Source: Methylolobus aquaticus (GTDB lineage Bacteria; Pseudomonadota; Gammaproteobacteria; Methylococcales; Methylococcaceae). From it: a stretch of DNA of 64,000 nucleotides. Position numbers and translations under genes: made by a program. Of the stretch, positions 1 to 9,506 are shown piece after piece. The stretch is taken from NCBI GenBank assembly GCA_004168015.1, contig SEYW01000008.1, positions 109,384 to 173,383 on the forward strand, given 5' to 3'. The notes beneath the pieces were generated by a model. The model saw nothing but the letters and a program-made list of their open reading frames with translations. It was not told where the DNA came from and did no database searches. The first letter of the stretch is position 1. Every line of letters starts with the position of its first letter.

Positions 1-907
1 GATTGACGAGCGCGGCCGTCGGCAAGCGGACGATGTAGTCCGTGCTGGCATGGGAGATCAGCACGTTGACGTTCTGCCCCGCCAGGACACCCGAGGCGCG
101 CTTCTCAATGACCGAACGGACCAACACGCTCTGGCTGTTCGGATTGATATTGCGACTGACCTGCGTGATCCGGCCGCTGAGCTTCGGCTTATCCAGCGTG
201 ACCCGGTCGCCGATACGGATTTCGTTAGCCCGCTCCTGCGGCACGCTGATTTCCAGCCAGAGCTCGTCAAGATTGGCGACGCGAAACAGCGGCGTCAGGA
301 TGTCGACGCGCTGACCGGCAACCGCCATGCGCTCCAGCAACACACCGTCGACCGGCGAACGGAGCTTCAGCGTGTCGCTGAGCCGCCGCGTCGCTTCGAG
401 CTGCTTCAGCTCATCGGCGGGCAACCCGGACAAGGTCAGCACCTGCTCGGCTTCACGCAGCTGCGTTTGCGCCTTGTCGAAACGGCTCTTGGTTTCCTGC
501 CAGCGGATGCGCGAAATGATGCCCTCGCTCAACAGGGTCTGATCGCGCTGCAACTGCCTTTCGGCCAGCTGGAATTCCGTCGCCGCATTGAGCAGGTCGC
601 GCTGCTGGGCCAGAAGACTGGGGCTTTGCATCTCGGCCAACACCTGCCCGGCCCGCACCGAGGCCCCCAGCGCGACGTGGACCTTGCTGACCAGACCCGC
701 CTGAGGCGCGCTGACGAGGAACTCGTTCTGCGGCGGCACGACGATGCGGCCCGGGGCCCAGGCCAGCGGCAGGGAACTGACGCGCTCCGGCACGATGGTC
801 CGTATAGCGAGGTGTTCGATCTGTTCATCGGAAAGCCTGACCAGATCATCAGCCCTGACGCCGGTGGCAACCAGCGTCAGGGCGAGAACCAGCCGGGCGA
901 AAATCAA
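1..907 (-). CDS. Efflux RND periplasmic adaptor subunit (HlyD/CzcB-like), 3' end beyond window
   Basis: Membrane-fusion adaptor that would link an inner-membrane pump to the TolC-type channel encoded just upstream. The reverse-strand reading begins at a TTG whose last bases overlap the TGA of the channel gene (TTGA), which implies translational coupling. A short signal-like segment (LVLALTLVATGVRA) is followed by a biotinyl-lipoyl-like hairpin region (FLVSAPQAGLVSKVHVALG, then GASVRAGQVLAEM), a coiled-coil stretch around residues 100-160 (QLAERQLQRDQTLLSEGIIS), the second lipoyl half (LRSPVDGVLLERM) and a beta-barrel domain. The frame is open to base 1, so the C-terminus and any pump gene lie outside. 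The family is clear. The substrate (metal or drug) cannot be told. The TTG start is inferred from the overlap, not proven. Confidence 0.85.
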   Translation of the reverse strand, partial: MIFARLVLALTLVATGVRADDLVRLSDEQIEHLAIRTIVPERVSSLPLAWAPGRIVVPPQNEFLVSAPQAGLVSKVHVALGASVRAGQVLAEMQSPSLLAQQRDLLNAATEFQLAERQLQRDQTLLSEGIISRIRWQETKSRFDKAQTQLREAEQVLTLSGLPADELKQLEATRRLSDTLKLRSPVDGVLLERMAVAGQRVDILTPLFRVANLDELWLEISVPQERANEIRIGDRVTLDKPKLSGRITQVSRNINPNSQSVLVRSVIEKRASGVLAGQNVNVLISHASTDYIVRLPTAALVN

Positions 908-2247
908 GGGGTGACCCCGACGACCTGGTTGTAGACCGCGAGATCCCGCTGCAACAGGATCGCGCGCTCACGCGCATCGCGGATCGTCGTCTGTGCCGTG
1001 GACTGAATCTTCAGGAAGTTGATCAACTCGATCTCGCCCGATTCGAACGCGAGCTGGTTCATGCGAATCTGGGTTTCGGCAATCTCGCGCCGGCGCTCGG
1101 CGATCTCGAGGAGCGCGCGATCCGTCTCGATGCTGCGGCGGATCGCGGCCAGCGCCTTGTTCAACTCGCGCATCAGGGTGTCGCGTTCGACGATCTTCTG
1201 GTTCAGCGCCAGATTGGCCTCGGCCACGAACGGCTGATTCCAGTCGTCGCCGCCAATCGGGATCTGGACCACGAGATTCGAACCGCTGTTCATGGACTCG
1301 CCGTCGAAGGTGCGCGCGTGATTGGTGCCGACGAGAACACTAGGCTGATTGCCCTGTTTGTAGATCCGCGTCCATTCAACCTGGGCCTGGGCCCGCTCGA
1401 TCATCGCATTGACTGCGGAAACGGAAGGATGGGATTCAACGATCGCATCCGTCGGGCTCTGCTTTTCGGTGAACTCGACCGGCACCTTTTGCTGGCGGGT
1501 CACATTGGTATAAGCCTGATAGGTCTTGATCAGATCCAGCTCCGTTTGCCCCACCAGTGTCTTCTTTTCCAGCGCATCACTTTCGGCCATCAGCAGGTCC
1601 GAACGGGACAGATCTCCCAGTTCGACCCGGCGCGCCACCGTAGACACCAGCCGCGTAGCCACCTCATAGACCTGGCGCGCCGTGTCATAGCGGTTCTCGG
1701 CCAGCTTGATGTTCCACAAGGCATCGCGCACCAGCCCCGCCACTTCGTGCTTGACCGCCTTGCCGAAGGCCGCCGTGCTTTGCGCCGCCTGGTCGGCCAC
1801 CTTCTGACTGGCATCCTTCTGGCCCCACATCCAGATCGGAATCTGGTAGCCGCTCTGCACCTCGACGAGGCCCTGGTTGGACATGATGGTGTCGTCGATG
1901 TACTGCAAAAAGATCAGCGGGTATCCGGCGATCCAGCTCGAAGCCCGGGTCTGCAAAGCCTGGACTTCCTGTTCCGAGGCCTGAATCAGCGCCTGCTGCG
2001 GATAGTTCTCGAACGAGGCATCGACGACCTTGGCGAGCTTGAGTGTCGGATCGTAGGGCACGACCGGCGTTTCACCGGTAATGCTTTCCGCGCTCATGCC
2101 GCTCGCCGCGGCCCATGCGCTTAGCAGCAATGCGGCCCGCAACCGCGTTAGCGGAGGGGCCCGTCGACGGCGAGAAGACGAGACATTCAGCGGCAAGGAG
2201 GCAGCAGGAAGCGATCGCTTTGGCAACGGCAGGTCTCTCTCATTCAT
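904..2247 (-). CDS. TolC-family outer-membrane efflux protein
   Basis: Outer-membrane channel of a tripartite efflux system. It precedes the adaptor gene, with a 4-base overlap. The protein is about 447 residues from the ATG at 2247, and a longer reading to 2394 adds an unlikely N-terminus. An Arg-rich start leads to a signal peptide (LRAALLLSAWAAASGMSAES). The body is the repeated helical TolC/OEP pattern, including LARRVELGDLSRSDLLMAES in the first half and QLAFESGEIELINFLKIQS near the end, which are typical of CzcC/CusC-like proteins. No strong ribosome-binding site is visible at 2247, so the start is uncertain. A divalent-metal efflux role is plausible from the CzcC-like look but is inference. 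Confidence 0.85.
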   Translation of the reverse strand: MNERDLPLPKRSLPAASLPLNVSSSRRRRAPPLTRLRAALLLSAWAAASGMSAESITGETPVVPYDPTLKLAKVVDASFENYPQQALIQASEQEVQALQTRASSWIAGYPLIFLQYIDDTIMSNQGLVEVQSGYQIPIWMWGQKDASQKVADQAAQSTAAFGKAVKHEVAGLVRDALWNIKLAENRYDTARQVYEVATRLVSTVARRVELGDLSRSDLLMAESDALEKKTLVGQTELDLIKTYQAYTNVTRQQKVPVEFTEKQSPTDAIVESHPSVSAVNAMIERAQAQVEWTRIYKQGNQPSVLVGTNHARTFDGESMNSGSNLVVQIPIGGDDWNQPFVAEANLALNQKIVERDTLMRELNKALAAIRRSIETDRALLEIAERRREIAETQIRMNQLAFESGEIELINFLKIQSTAQTTIRDARERAILLQRDLAVYNQVVGVTP

Positions 2248-2680
2248 AGGGATGCGCGCGACAGAGGCGACACGGAAGCGTAGGCAAACAGCGGCATCAG
2301 TGACTCCACCCAACAGCGTCGCATCGCGATGGAGGGCCGCTGGGCCGGGGAAGTGCACGGATGTTGCTTGGCGGAACCGATCACTCGATATCAAATCTCA
2401 ACGACAGTTGCGAGCATTTTAGCGAATGCCTGCCACCTGTGGGTTGACCGTTCCGAATCCGGCCTCATGACGACGCGCGACACGGATACTGTCCGTCATT
2501 GTTACACAGGGCGCTTTCGCTCTTGCGTCACGACCGGACCACTGCCGAGTTTCGCGGATTTGCGGAGCTTCGGGCTCGCACCGTCGTCGCAGCGGACTGG
2601 CGCCGGCGACCATGAGGCGCCGACGCTAGCGAACGGAATGGCCTGCAGGCGGCGGCGCGCTCCGACTCCCGTCGGGCGCG
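2248..2680. other. Intergenic region, no gene seen
   Basis: About 430 bases between the channel gene and the spermidine-synthase-like gene, both on the minus strand. Small open frames exist on both strands, but none has a recognisable domain or a convincing start. The segment around 2385-2425 is more AT-rich than its surroundings and is the likeliest place for the efflux-operon promoter. I could not fix -35/-10 boxes. Confidence 0.4.
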
Positions 2681-3550
2681 TCACTCGCGGCCCGTGACAT
2701 AGGCATCTCCCTTGCTCCCCGGGGACCCTGATCCACCCGGCTTCAGGCTCGAAAGCAGTTGTGAGGCGATGACGCGAAACGGAATCTCATGTTCCCTTTC
2801 GAGCTCGGCGGCTCGTTCGAAGACCTTGAGTCGCGGCGGGAGCAGCACTCGCTTCAGCGCGCACGCGATCCGGTTGCCGCGGTCGTCGGACCGGACGGTC
2901 AGCATTCGGTTATCGAACGCGGTGCTCATCCGGTCGAGGTACTCATCGATGCCCTCGTCCGATTCCAGGAAGTTGGCAACGAGAACCCCGCCCTCGCACA
3001 ACGCAGCGGCGCAGCCGTCGTAAAAATGTTGACTGCCCAGTTCCCGCGGCAGACCGACAATGTCGAAACCATCCAGCAGGATCACGTCGATATCGTGCGG
3101 CGGAGCGGCGATGAAGTCGGCTCCGTTGCCATGCACGACCCGGAACCGGGCGTCGTCCGGGGGAATCGAGAACCTGTCCCGCAGCGCGATCACACGCTCG
3201 TTGATTTCAACGCTCGTGATGCGCGTGCGCGGCAGATGCCGATAGCAATACTTGGACAGCGATCCGCCACCCAAGCCGATGATGACCAGATCGCGGGGAG
3301 CCGGCTGGAACAGCAGAAACGCCATCATCAGGCGCGTGTAGCACAGGACCAGACGATCCGGGTCGCTCCGGTACATGACACTCTGGACGGAGCGCCGATC
3401 GAAATGCAGAGCGATGCGCTCGGCGTCCTCATCGAGCACCGGACGACGCTGCGACTTGGTATTGGTTTCCGCAACGCGGGCGGCCCCGCGCTTGGGGTCA
3501 CGCCTCGTCATGAGCCCGTGCCCTACCTGGACTCCGTTGCGGACAGACAC
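2681..3550 (-). CDS. Spermidine synthase-like (SpeE-type) methyltransferase-fold protein
   Basis: Soluble Rossmann-fold protein of the polyamine aminopropyltransferase superfamily, 289 residues (276 if started at Met14). The nucleotide-binding glycine loop is VIIGLGGGSLSKYCYRHLP. It is followed by the acidic end of beta-2 (ITSVEINERVIALRDRFSIP) and by DIDVILLDGFD, where the family usually carries an active-site Asp. The N-terminal tetramerisation domain of true spermidine synthases is short or missing, as in the many single-domain homologues of unknown substrate. It stands alone between the efflux genes and sulP. Aminopropyl transfer is therefore not assured, and it could be a methyltransferase-like orphan. 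Confidence 0.75.
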   Translation of the reverse strand: MSVRNGVQVGHGLMTRRDPKRGAARVAETNTKSQRRPVLDEDAERIALHFDRRSVQSVMYRSDPDRLVLCYTRLMMAFLLFQPAPRDLVIIGLGGGSLSKYCYRHLPRTRITSVEINERVIALRDRFSIPPDDARFRVVHGNGADFIAAPPHDIDVILLDGFDIVGLPRELGSQHFYDGCAAALCEGGVLVANFLESDEGIDEYLDRMSTAFDNRMLTVRSDDRGNRIACALKRVLLPPRLKVFERAAELEREHEIPFRVIASQLLSSLKPGGSGSPGSKGDAYVTGRE

Positions 3551-3734
3551 GTGGGGGTGGCCATGGAACCCGGGACCGCCCCGGCTTTGGTGCGACCCCG
3601 CTGACCGTACTCGCGACGCCTGTCGTGAACCACCTTCGATGCCGTCCCGGCAAGGGCGTCGCCGACCGGCGAGGTGCCGTCGTCCCGACTACGCGAGTGG
3701 GGAACGAGCCCGCTTCACTGACTCGTACCACGGC

Positions 3735-5384
3735 CTATTTCAGCGCCTTCCGGCGCCGGGCTGCCAGAGGGTGCTCCGAATACGCGTCGTAGTGATCGAG
3801 CCCTCGAATTTCGCAGCGGCCGCCCCGCGCGATGTAGTCGCGCCGATAGCGGTCGAGGAAATCCATCACCGTGTGATCGATGAGCGAGGCATAGGTCAGA
3901 TCGAAAATCAGCGTGTCTCCCTCCGGAATTTCCGTAAGCTCGCTCTTCAGCACGATGAAGTTGGAAAAGATTGCGGCTCCGTTGATCTTGATCCGGTAGG
4001 TGCTGCCACCCTCCCGTATGACCCGGTAGGACAGTTCGAACAGGTTCTTCAGCCGGACACCGCGCCCGCGATGGATCAGCAGCTTGACCCCGATCGCGAT
4101 GGCCACCCCGGCCAGGATGTTGGTGGCCAGAATGCCGACGATCGTGATGACGAAGAGCGCCAGTTGCTCGATGCCGACGTCGAGCGAATTGGCGAAAGCC
4201 CGCGGCGTGGCGAGTCGGTAACCCGCATAGATCAGCAGCGCCGCCAGGGAGGCCAGCGGGATGTCGCGGATCAGGTGCGGGAAGAACGCGACGAACAACA
4301 ACAGAAACAGGCCGTGGAAAAAGTTGGACCAGCGACTGCGCGCGCCATAGCCGATATTCGCGGAACTCCGCACGATCTCGGTGATCATCGGCATTCCGCC
4401 GATCAGGCCCGACACGACGTTGCCGAAGCCGATTGCGGCAATGTCCCGATTGAGGTCGGAGCGGCGCTGCTTCGGATCCAGCCGATCCACGGCCGAGGCG
4501 GCCAGCAGCGATTCCAGGCTACCAATGAAAAACAGGCTCGCTACCGACATCCAGAATGCCGCGGTGCCTGACTTCGAAAAATCCGGGGTCGCGAAACTGT
4601 CGACGAAACGATCGGGAATGTCCGAGAGGAACTGTATGGCGGTGACGTACACGTGCCGGTGGAGCAGATCGCTCTCCTCACCCTGCGATACCAGGTACAA
4701 CTCGGCCTGGTTCAGATCGAAAGCCCGCCCCAACAGATAGCCGGTCAATATGACCAGCAGCGGTGCAGGCATCCGGCCCAGGCCGCGATTACCCAGCAAG
4801 GGCCAGACGAAAAGAATGACCAGACCGATACCGCCCACCAGTAGGATCTCGGAGTTCAGGTGCAGGAGGCTGTGAGGGAGATGCACAAAGCTCTGCCAGG
4901 GCGTTTCGAAATCGGGTCGGGTGCCGATCAGCGTATGAATCTGGCGGGCAATAATGATGATCCCGATGGCGGCCAGCATGCCGTGGGCCACCGCGGCCGG
5001 AAAGAATGTTGCCCAGCGCCCCGCCTTGAACCAGCCGAGCACGATTTGCAATCCCCCGACTATAACGATCGCGGCCAAGGTGTAACGATAGCCGGCCCAC
5101 ACGTCGCCGTCGCCCAGCGAGTGAACCGAAGCGAATAGAACCGTGATCAACCCCGCCGCCGGTCCATTGATGCCAAGTCGCGAGCCATTCATCCGGGAAA
5201 CCAGCAGGCCGCCCACGATCGCGCTGATGATCCCGGCCATGGGTGGAAAGTCCGATGCCATGGCGATACCGAAGCACAGCGGCAAGGCGATAAGGAATAC
5301 CAGGAATCCGGCAACGACATCGTGGCGCCAGTTATCGGTCAGTTCGGCGCACTCCGCGCGGATCCACCTAGGAACGGAATTCAT
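3735..5384 (-). CDS. SulP-family inorganic anion transporter with STAS domain
   Basis: Inner-membrane anion carrier, 549 residues. The N-terminus opens with WRHDVVAGFLVFLIALPLCF, the usual first transmembrane segment of SulP proteins, followed by about a dozen hydrophobic helices. SVASLFFIGSLESLLAASAVD carries the conserved SLES motif of the family, and the C-terminal ~100 residues form a STAS domain (TLIFDLTYASLIDHTVMDFL). SulP members carry sulfate, bicarbonate or dicarboxylates. Homologues of this length in autotrophs and ureolytic bacteria are often annotated as bicarbonate transporters, but no carbonic anhydrase or sulfate gene is directly adjacent. The start at 5384 follows a G-rich stretch usable as a ribosome-binding site. 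Confidence 0.9.
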   Translation of the reverse strand: MNSVPRWIRAECAELTDNWRHDVVAGFLVFLIALPLCFGIAMASDFPPMAGIISAIVGGLLVSRMNGSRLGINGPAAGLITVLFASVHSLGDGDVWAGYRYTLAAIVIVGGLQIVLGWFKAGRWATFFPAAVAHGMLAAIGIIIIARQIHTLIGTRPDFETPWQSFVHLPHSLLHLNSEILLVGGIGLVILFVWPLLGNRGLGRMPAPLLVILTGYLLGRAFDLNQAELYLVSQGEESDLLHRHVYVTAIQFLSDIPDRFVDSFATPDFSKSGTAAFWMSVASLFFIGSLESLLAASAVDRLDPKQRRSDLNRDIAAIGFGNVVSGLIGGMPMITEIVRSSANIGYGARSRWSNFFHGLFLLLFVAFFPHLIRDIPLASLAALLIYAGYRLATPRAFANSLDVGIEQLALFVITIVGILATNILAGVAIAIGVKLLIHRGRGVRLKNLFELSYRVIREGGSTYRIKINGAAIFSNFIVLKSELTEIPEGDTLIFDLTYASLIDHTVMDFLDRYRRDYIARGGRCEIRGLDHYDAYSEHPLAARRRKALK

Positions 5385-5589
5385 GACGGTAGCCCCCCCG
5401 GAAATCAGAAAGGGGAGCCGCGGGTCGGCAACCCGACCAGCACCGGTAACAAGCTCAGATACGCGGACATACGGTGGCGGGTGCCTCGTTTTGCGGCCTT
5501 AGGCATTAAGATTTGATGTCTATCTCTTTCTTATATTATCATCACTCAGTGTCTAGTAAATTCTAATCAGATGTTAATACGAAACACAT
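5385..5589. promoter_or_regulatory. AT-rich divergent promoter region between sulP and a ribbon-helix-helix gene
   Basis: This 205-base spacer separates divergently transcribed genes. Its right half (5505-5585) is far more AT-rich than the chromosome around it, with TATATT/TATTAT-like hexamers at 5532-5542 and TTGATG at 5513. Spacing between these is not ideal, so individual boxes are not assigned. The downstream ribbon-helix-helix protein might bind here and autoregulate, which is inference. Confidence 0.4.
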
Positions 5590-5787
5590 ATGAGCACGAT
5601 CGAGAATCGTACCGCACGACTGACCTTGCTGGTTGATCCCGACAAGAAGGCGACCTTCGAGCGCCTGTGCGCCGAAGAGGACGTCACGCCTTCACAGATG
5701 GTGCGCAAGCTCATACGAGAGTACATCGAGCGCCGACTGGGGCCAACCTGGCGGGACGAAGTGTTCAACGACCACAAAGCGTCCTAG
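5590..5787 (+). CDS. CopG/Arc-type ribbon-helix-helix DNA-binding protein
   Basis: Small 65-residue protein. The N-terminal strand (TARLTLLVDPDKKATFERL) followed by two helices (EDVTPSQMVRKLIREYIERR) is the ribbon-helix-helix fold, which binds DNA as a dimer through the strand. There is no toxin gene next to it, so it is more likely a stand-alone regulator than an antitoxin. Only a poor ribosome-binding site precedes the ATG. An RRM gene follows about 90 bases downstream on the same strand and may share its transcript. Confidence 0.75.
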   Translation: MSTIENRTARLTLLVDPDKKATFERLCAEEDVTPSQMVRKLIREYIERRLGPTWRDEVFNDHKAS

Positions 5788-5880
5788 AAGCGCCGCGACT
5801 CGACGGTACACGCCGCTACCTCCACCCACCGCGCAACTCAGTCGCCGTGGGCCCATCGCCTGAATCTATAGGAGTTCATC

Positions 5881-6150
5881 ATGCTGAGAATCTACGCAGG
5901 AAACCTGCCTTCCGACTGTACCGAAGCCGAGTTCGCCGAACTGTTCGCCGCCTATGGCCGCGTCCGCGCGCTGGAATTGCCGCGCGATCTGTTCACTCAT
6001 CGCTGCCGGGGTTTCGGCTTCGTCGAGATGGAAGGGCATGAGGCGCGCGCCGCCATTTCCGGACTGGACGGGCAATTGCTGCGCGGTAACAACCTGCGCG
6101 TCAATCTGGAACGTCCGCGCACCGGTCGCATGGCCAAGCGCCGCCGCTGA
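5881..6150 (+). CDS. RNA-recognition-motif (RRM) RNA-binding protein
   Basis: 89-residue single-RRM protein. RNP2 is seen as RIYAGNLP at the N-terminus and RNP1 as CRGFGFVEM around residues 42-50, with the aromatic residues that stack on RNA. The tail is short and basic (RPRTGRMAKRRR). A good ribosome-binding site (AGGAG, 5871-5875) sits just ahead of the ATG. Such bacterial RRM proteins are common in cyanobacteria and many proteobacteria and are thought to act on mRNA, for example in cold response. The specific target here is unknown. Confidence 0.9.
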   Translation: MLRIYAGNLPSDCTEAEFAELFAAYGRVRALELPRDLFTHRCRGFGFVEMEGHEARAAISGLDGQLLRGNNLRVNLERPRTGRMAKRRR

Positions 6151-6654
6151 CGACAAGCGCACCGGACATCGGTAGCAAGCTTCGCTCAAGCCACAACGGC
6201 AACCCCGCGCGCCCGTCATCGCCGACAGCCGGCGCGCGAAGCCGGCAAGTCGCCCCCCCCCCCCCCACGCATCGCACGCCAACGTCCCTGCCGACCCGGT
6301 GACAGCAGTCATCAGCGGTTCCCGAGCATCGGAACTGCCGCTCTATCGCAGCATCGGCCGGCAAAGAACGGTTGTGCGCAAGCAACACCCTCCCACCCCA
6401 AAAGCCAGCGCAGCCCGATTGTGCTGCGCGTCCGTCGTCACAGTCGGCCACGCCGTCCGAACCGCTGAAAGGGAGACCCACGGCCGCGCCCCGCATGCCC
6501 CCACCGTGACTATGTCGCCGAGGCTTCTCGCGGTATGATTCCGCGCTGACCACCCCTGCCTGGCGGCGCGGCCCATGGCTTCCGCGGTGATTAACGACAA
6601 CCGCGCGACCGGCATCTCGCCGGACCATCGACTCCACCCTTTACTGGAAACGTC
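6151..6654. other. Intergenic region with a 14-base poly-C tract
   Basis: About 500 bases without a convincing gene between the RRM gene and the UPF0182 gene. It contains an uninterrupted run of 14 C at 6253-6266. Short open frames on both strands have no recognisable domain. The 3' part (6540-6650) presumably carries the promoter of the UPF0182 gene, but no clear boxes were found. Confidence 0.45.
6253..6266 (+). repeat. Homopolymeric C14 tract
   Basis: Fourteen consecutive C residues in noncoding sequence, about 100 bases after the RRM stop codon. Tracts of this length slip during replication and sequencing. It is too far from the next start codon (6655) to be an obvious phase-variation switch. 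Confidence 0.8.
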
Positions 6655-9339
6655 ATGCGCAACTGGAAACGAGTGCTGATCACCGTCTTTTCGATCACGA
6701 CGGTCCTCGCTGTCGTGGTGCTGGGCACCGGCGTCGCGCTGACCGGTTTTCTGATCGATCTGTGGTGGTTCGAAGCGCTCGACTTCGGTGGCTACTTCTG
6801 GCTGCGGCTGCTGTATCGCTACATCCTGTCCGGCGGCGTCACGGTCTTCTTCTTTCTGATCCTGTTCCTGAACTTCCTGGCCGCCTCGCGCTACCTCGGC
6901 GTCGACCAGGGGACGCTGGACGATCTGACCGACACCAGCGAGGGCCGGCGTTCCCGGCGGATGCTGGCCTTGTTCCAGACCGGATCGTTACGGGTTTTCA
7001 CGCCCCTCGCCGTGATGCTGGCGATTGCGATTGCCTGGCCGTTCTATGACGACTGGGAGCGGGCTCTGCTGTTCTTTTTCGGCCCGAACTCCGGCGTAAG
7101 CGACCCGGTGTTCCACAAGGACATCAGCTTTTACCTGTTCGAGTTGCCAATCTTCAAGCTGATCCAGCGCGAGTTGTTGTTCGCCTTCGGCATCATGACG
7201 CTGGGCATCGCCGGCCTGTACTGGATGGAACACCGGATCACCGCACTGGCCGCGCGGCCGTGGTCGACGGGTGCGCGGATCCACCTGAGCGGACTGGGGA
7301 TCATCACGGGCCTGATTCTCGCCTGGGGCTTCATGCTGGAGCGCTACACGCTGCTGCACGCGACGGCCCATGAACCGGTGTTCTACGGCCCGGGTTTCGT
7401 CGAGATTCGCTATTACCTGCCGCTGATCTGGGTCATGATCCTGAGCCTGATCGCCGGTGTCGTCGCCCTCGTTTTCTATTTGAACCGGGGCGGGAAAGGC
7501 CTGATGGTGTCCGGCGTCTGCGCGATGGTGTTCGCTGGAGCCTGGGGCCTGCGCCAGTTCGATGTCCTTCCCGACCTGATCAACCGTTTCGTGGTCAAGC
7601 CGAACCCGGTCAAGGCTGAGCGCGAGTTCATGCGTGCCAATATCGCAGCGACGCTGGATGCCTACGACCTGACGGATGTCGAAACCATCGACGTCACGGC
7701 GGCAACCGACTTGTGGGACATACTGGACCCGCACATCCGCCAGACACTGCATAACATCCCTGTCTGGGATCCCGAGTTCCTCGACGACGTCTACCAGCAA
7801 ATGCAGGGCATACGCCCCTACTACCACTTCAGCGACGTCGACGCGGCCCGATACCAGCTCAACGGACGGCTGGAGCAGGTCAATCTGGCAGCCAGAGAAG
7901 TCAATACCGACCGCCTGCCGGCCGGCGCCCTGACCTGGGAGAACCTCCACCTTCGCTACACGCACGGCTTCGGCGCCGTCATCACACCGACTGCTCAGGA
8001 CGGTGGGGTGCCGATGCAGTGGTATCTGCGGGACTTGAACCTGCGCTCCGACGTGGGTTTCAGCATCGACAAACCGGATATCTACTACGGCCTCGAAAAG
8101 CTCGACTACGCCATCGTCCCGAACCGGCTCGATCTCGTCGGCCTGTCGAGCTTCGATGAGATGTCGAGCCAGAACTATACCGGCGCCGGCGGCATCCCGA
8201 TCAGCTCCCTGTTTCGCAAATTGTTGGCGGCGATCTACCTCCGCGATGAAAAGCTGTTCTTCTCTGTGGCCATCGACGGCAACAGCCAGTTGTTGATGCG
8301 GCGGAACATCGTCGAGCGAATCAGGACGCTGACGCCATATCTGAAGCTGGACAACGACCCGTACATCATCGTCACACCGACGCGCATGTTCTGGATCCAG
8401 GACGCCTACACGATCTCGGACCAATACCCCGAATCCAAGGCCTCTGAGTTCCGCTTCGGTGGTGACACGACCGAGCAGCGCTTCAACTACATCCGGAACG
8501 CCGTCAAGATCGTGGTCGACGCGTTCGACGGCAAAGTGGAGTACTACATCGCCGACCCGCGTGATCCGCACGTACGAGCCTACGCTCGGGCGTACCCGGG
8601 CGTGTTCAAGGAGCTGAACGACATGCCGCCGTTGCTCCGCGATCAGTTGCGCTACCCGCGCGACAGTTTCGCGATCCAGATGAAGATCTTCGCGCGCTAC
8701 CATCAAACCGAGCCGGAGCTGTTCTATCAGCAGGCCGAGACGATGGAGATGGCGAAGGTCCAGGACCAGATCGTCAAGCCGTACTATCTGACGACTTACC
8801 TGGAGAGCTGCGCCGACATGAACAACTTCGTGCTGCTGAGCCCGATGACGCCGATCGGCCGCGGCAATCTGAGCGTGCTGGCCATTGGCGGCGCACAGCG
8901 GAACGACGAGTGCGGGATTCCCTATTCCAAGAACATCGTCATCTACAAATTCAGCAAGGACGTGCAGGTCGACGGCCCATCGCAGGTCAGCGCGCTGATC
9001 GACCAGGACAGCGAAGTCGCCCAGGCCTTCACGCTGTGGGATCAGAAAGGTTCACAAGTCATCCGCGGGCGCATCATCATCCTGCCGGTGGGCAACTCGA
9101 TCCTCTACGTCCAGCCGGTCTATCTGGTTTCGCGAGCGGACACGCGCATTCCCGAGCTCACCCGCATCATCCTGTCCCTCGGGAACGTGGTCGTAATGGA
9201 CACGACGCTCGAACGCGCGTTTACGCGCCTCGAGGCGCGTTTGAAGGAGGTCGCGCCCCCCGGATCGGCGGCACCCGCGACAACGCCAATCAATCATCAG
9301 AAGCGGCCGGAGCAGCCCGAGATGACGCCCATACCCTGA
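6655..9339 (+). CDS. UPF0182-family large integral membrane protein
   Basis: 894-residue protein that matches the UPF0182 layout. The N-terminal third has about seven transmembrane helices, with segments near residues 8-30, 57-80, 113-130, 165-190, 210-230, 255-275 and 283-300. A long hydrophilic domain follows, carrying typical family phrases such as EFMRANIAATLDAYDL, GIRPYYHFSDVDAARYQLNG and VLLSPMTPIGRGNLSVLAIG. The C-terminus is low-complexity (APPGSAAPATTPINHQKRP). Members occur in cyanobacteria, actinobacteria and some proteobacteria, and the function is not established. It appears monocistronic, followed by an inverted repeat at 9361. Confidence 0.92.
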   Translation: MRNWKRVLITVFSITTVLAVVVLGTGVALTGFLIDLWWFEALDFGGYFWLRLLYRYILSGGVTVFFFLILFLNFLAASRYLGVDQGTLDDLTDTSEGRRSRRMLALFQTGSLRVFTPLAVMLAIAIAWPFYDDWERALLFFFGPNSGVSDPVFHKDISFYLFELPIFKLIQRELLFAFGIMTLGIAGLYWMEHRITALAARPWSTGARIHLSGLGIITGLILAWGFMLERYTLLHATAHEPVFYGPGFVEIRYYLPLIWVMILSLIAGVVALVFYLNRGGKGLMVSGVCAMVFAGAWGLRQFDVLPDLINRFVVKPNPVKAEREFMRANIAATLDAYDLTDVETIDVTAATDLWDILDPHIRQTLHNIPVWDPEFLDDVYQQMQGIRPYYHFSDVDAARYQLNGRLEQVNLAAREVNTDRLPAGALTWENLHLRYTHGFGAVITPTAQDGGVPMQWYLRDLNLRSDVGFSIDKPDIYYGLEKLDYAIVPNRLDLVGLSSFDEMSSQNYTGAGGIPISSLFRKLLAAIYLRDEKLFFSVAIDGNSQLLMRRNIVERIRTLTPYLKLDNDPYIIVTPTRMFWIQDAYTISDQYPESKASEFRFGGDTTEQRFNYIRNAVKIVVDAFDGKVEYYIADPRDPHVRAYARAYPGVFKELNDMPPLLRDQLRYPRDSFAIQMKIFARYHQTEPELFYQQAETMEMAKVQDQIVKPYYLTTYLESCADMNNFVLLSPMTPIGRGNLSVLAIGGAQRNDECGIPYSKNIVIYKFSKDVQVDGPSQVSALIDQDSEVAQAFTLWDQKGSQVIRGRIIILPVGNSILYVQPVYLVSRADTRIPELTRIILSLGNVVVMDTTLERAFTRLEARLKEVAPPGSAAPATTPINHQKRPEQPEMTPIP

Positions 9340-9360
9340 GGAACGCCGCCCGCCGACGAT

Positions 9361-9388
9361 GGAAAGGCTGCACCGCCGCGGCCTTTCC
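9361..9388 (+). terminator. Possible terminator hairpin after the UPF0182 gene
   Basis: Perfect 8-base stem GGAAAGGC / GCCTTTCC with a 12-base loop, 22 bases past the stop codon. No T-run follows, so intrinsic termination would be weak. Confidence 0.45.
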
Positions 9389-9506
9389 ATCTGGGCACGC
9401 CGATCTGGATATGGCAGAGTAAGGGCGTGTTTCACAATCGCCCCCCATCCCGAACGCCGTGGCCCCGAACCTCTGAGGGTTATCCGGTCCGGCAGGAGCA
9501 GCGCAA

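Noticed and set aside
6988..8706. 572-codon open frame on the minus strand opposite the UPF0182 gene
   Set aside because: Antisense to a clear protein family. The translation is rich in Asp/Arg/Val/His without domains, as expected from the complement of a GC-rich gene.
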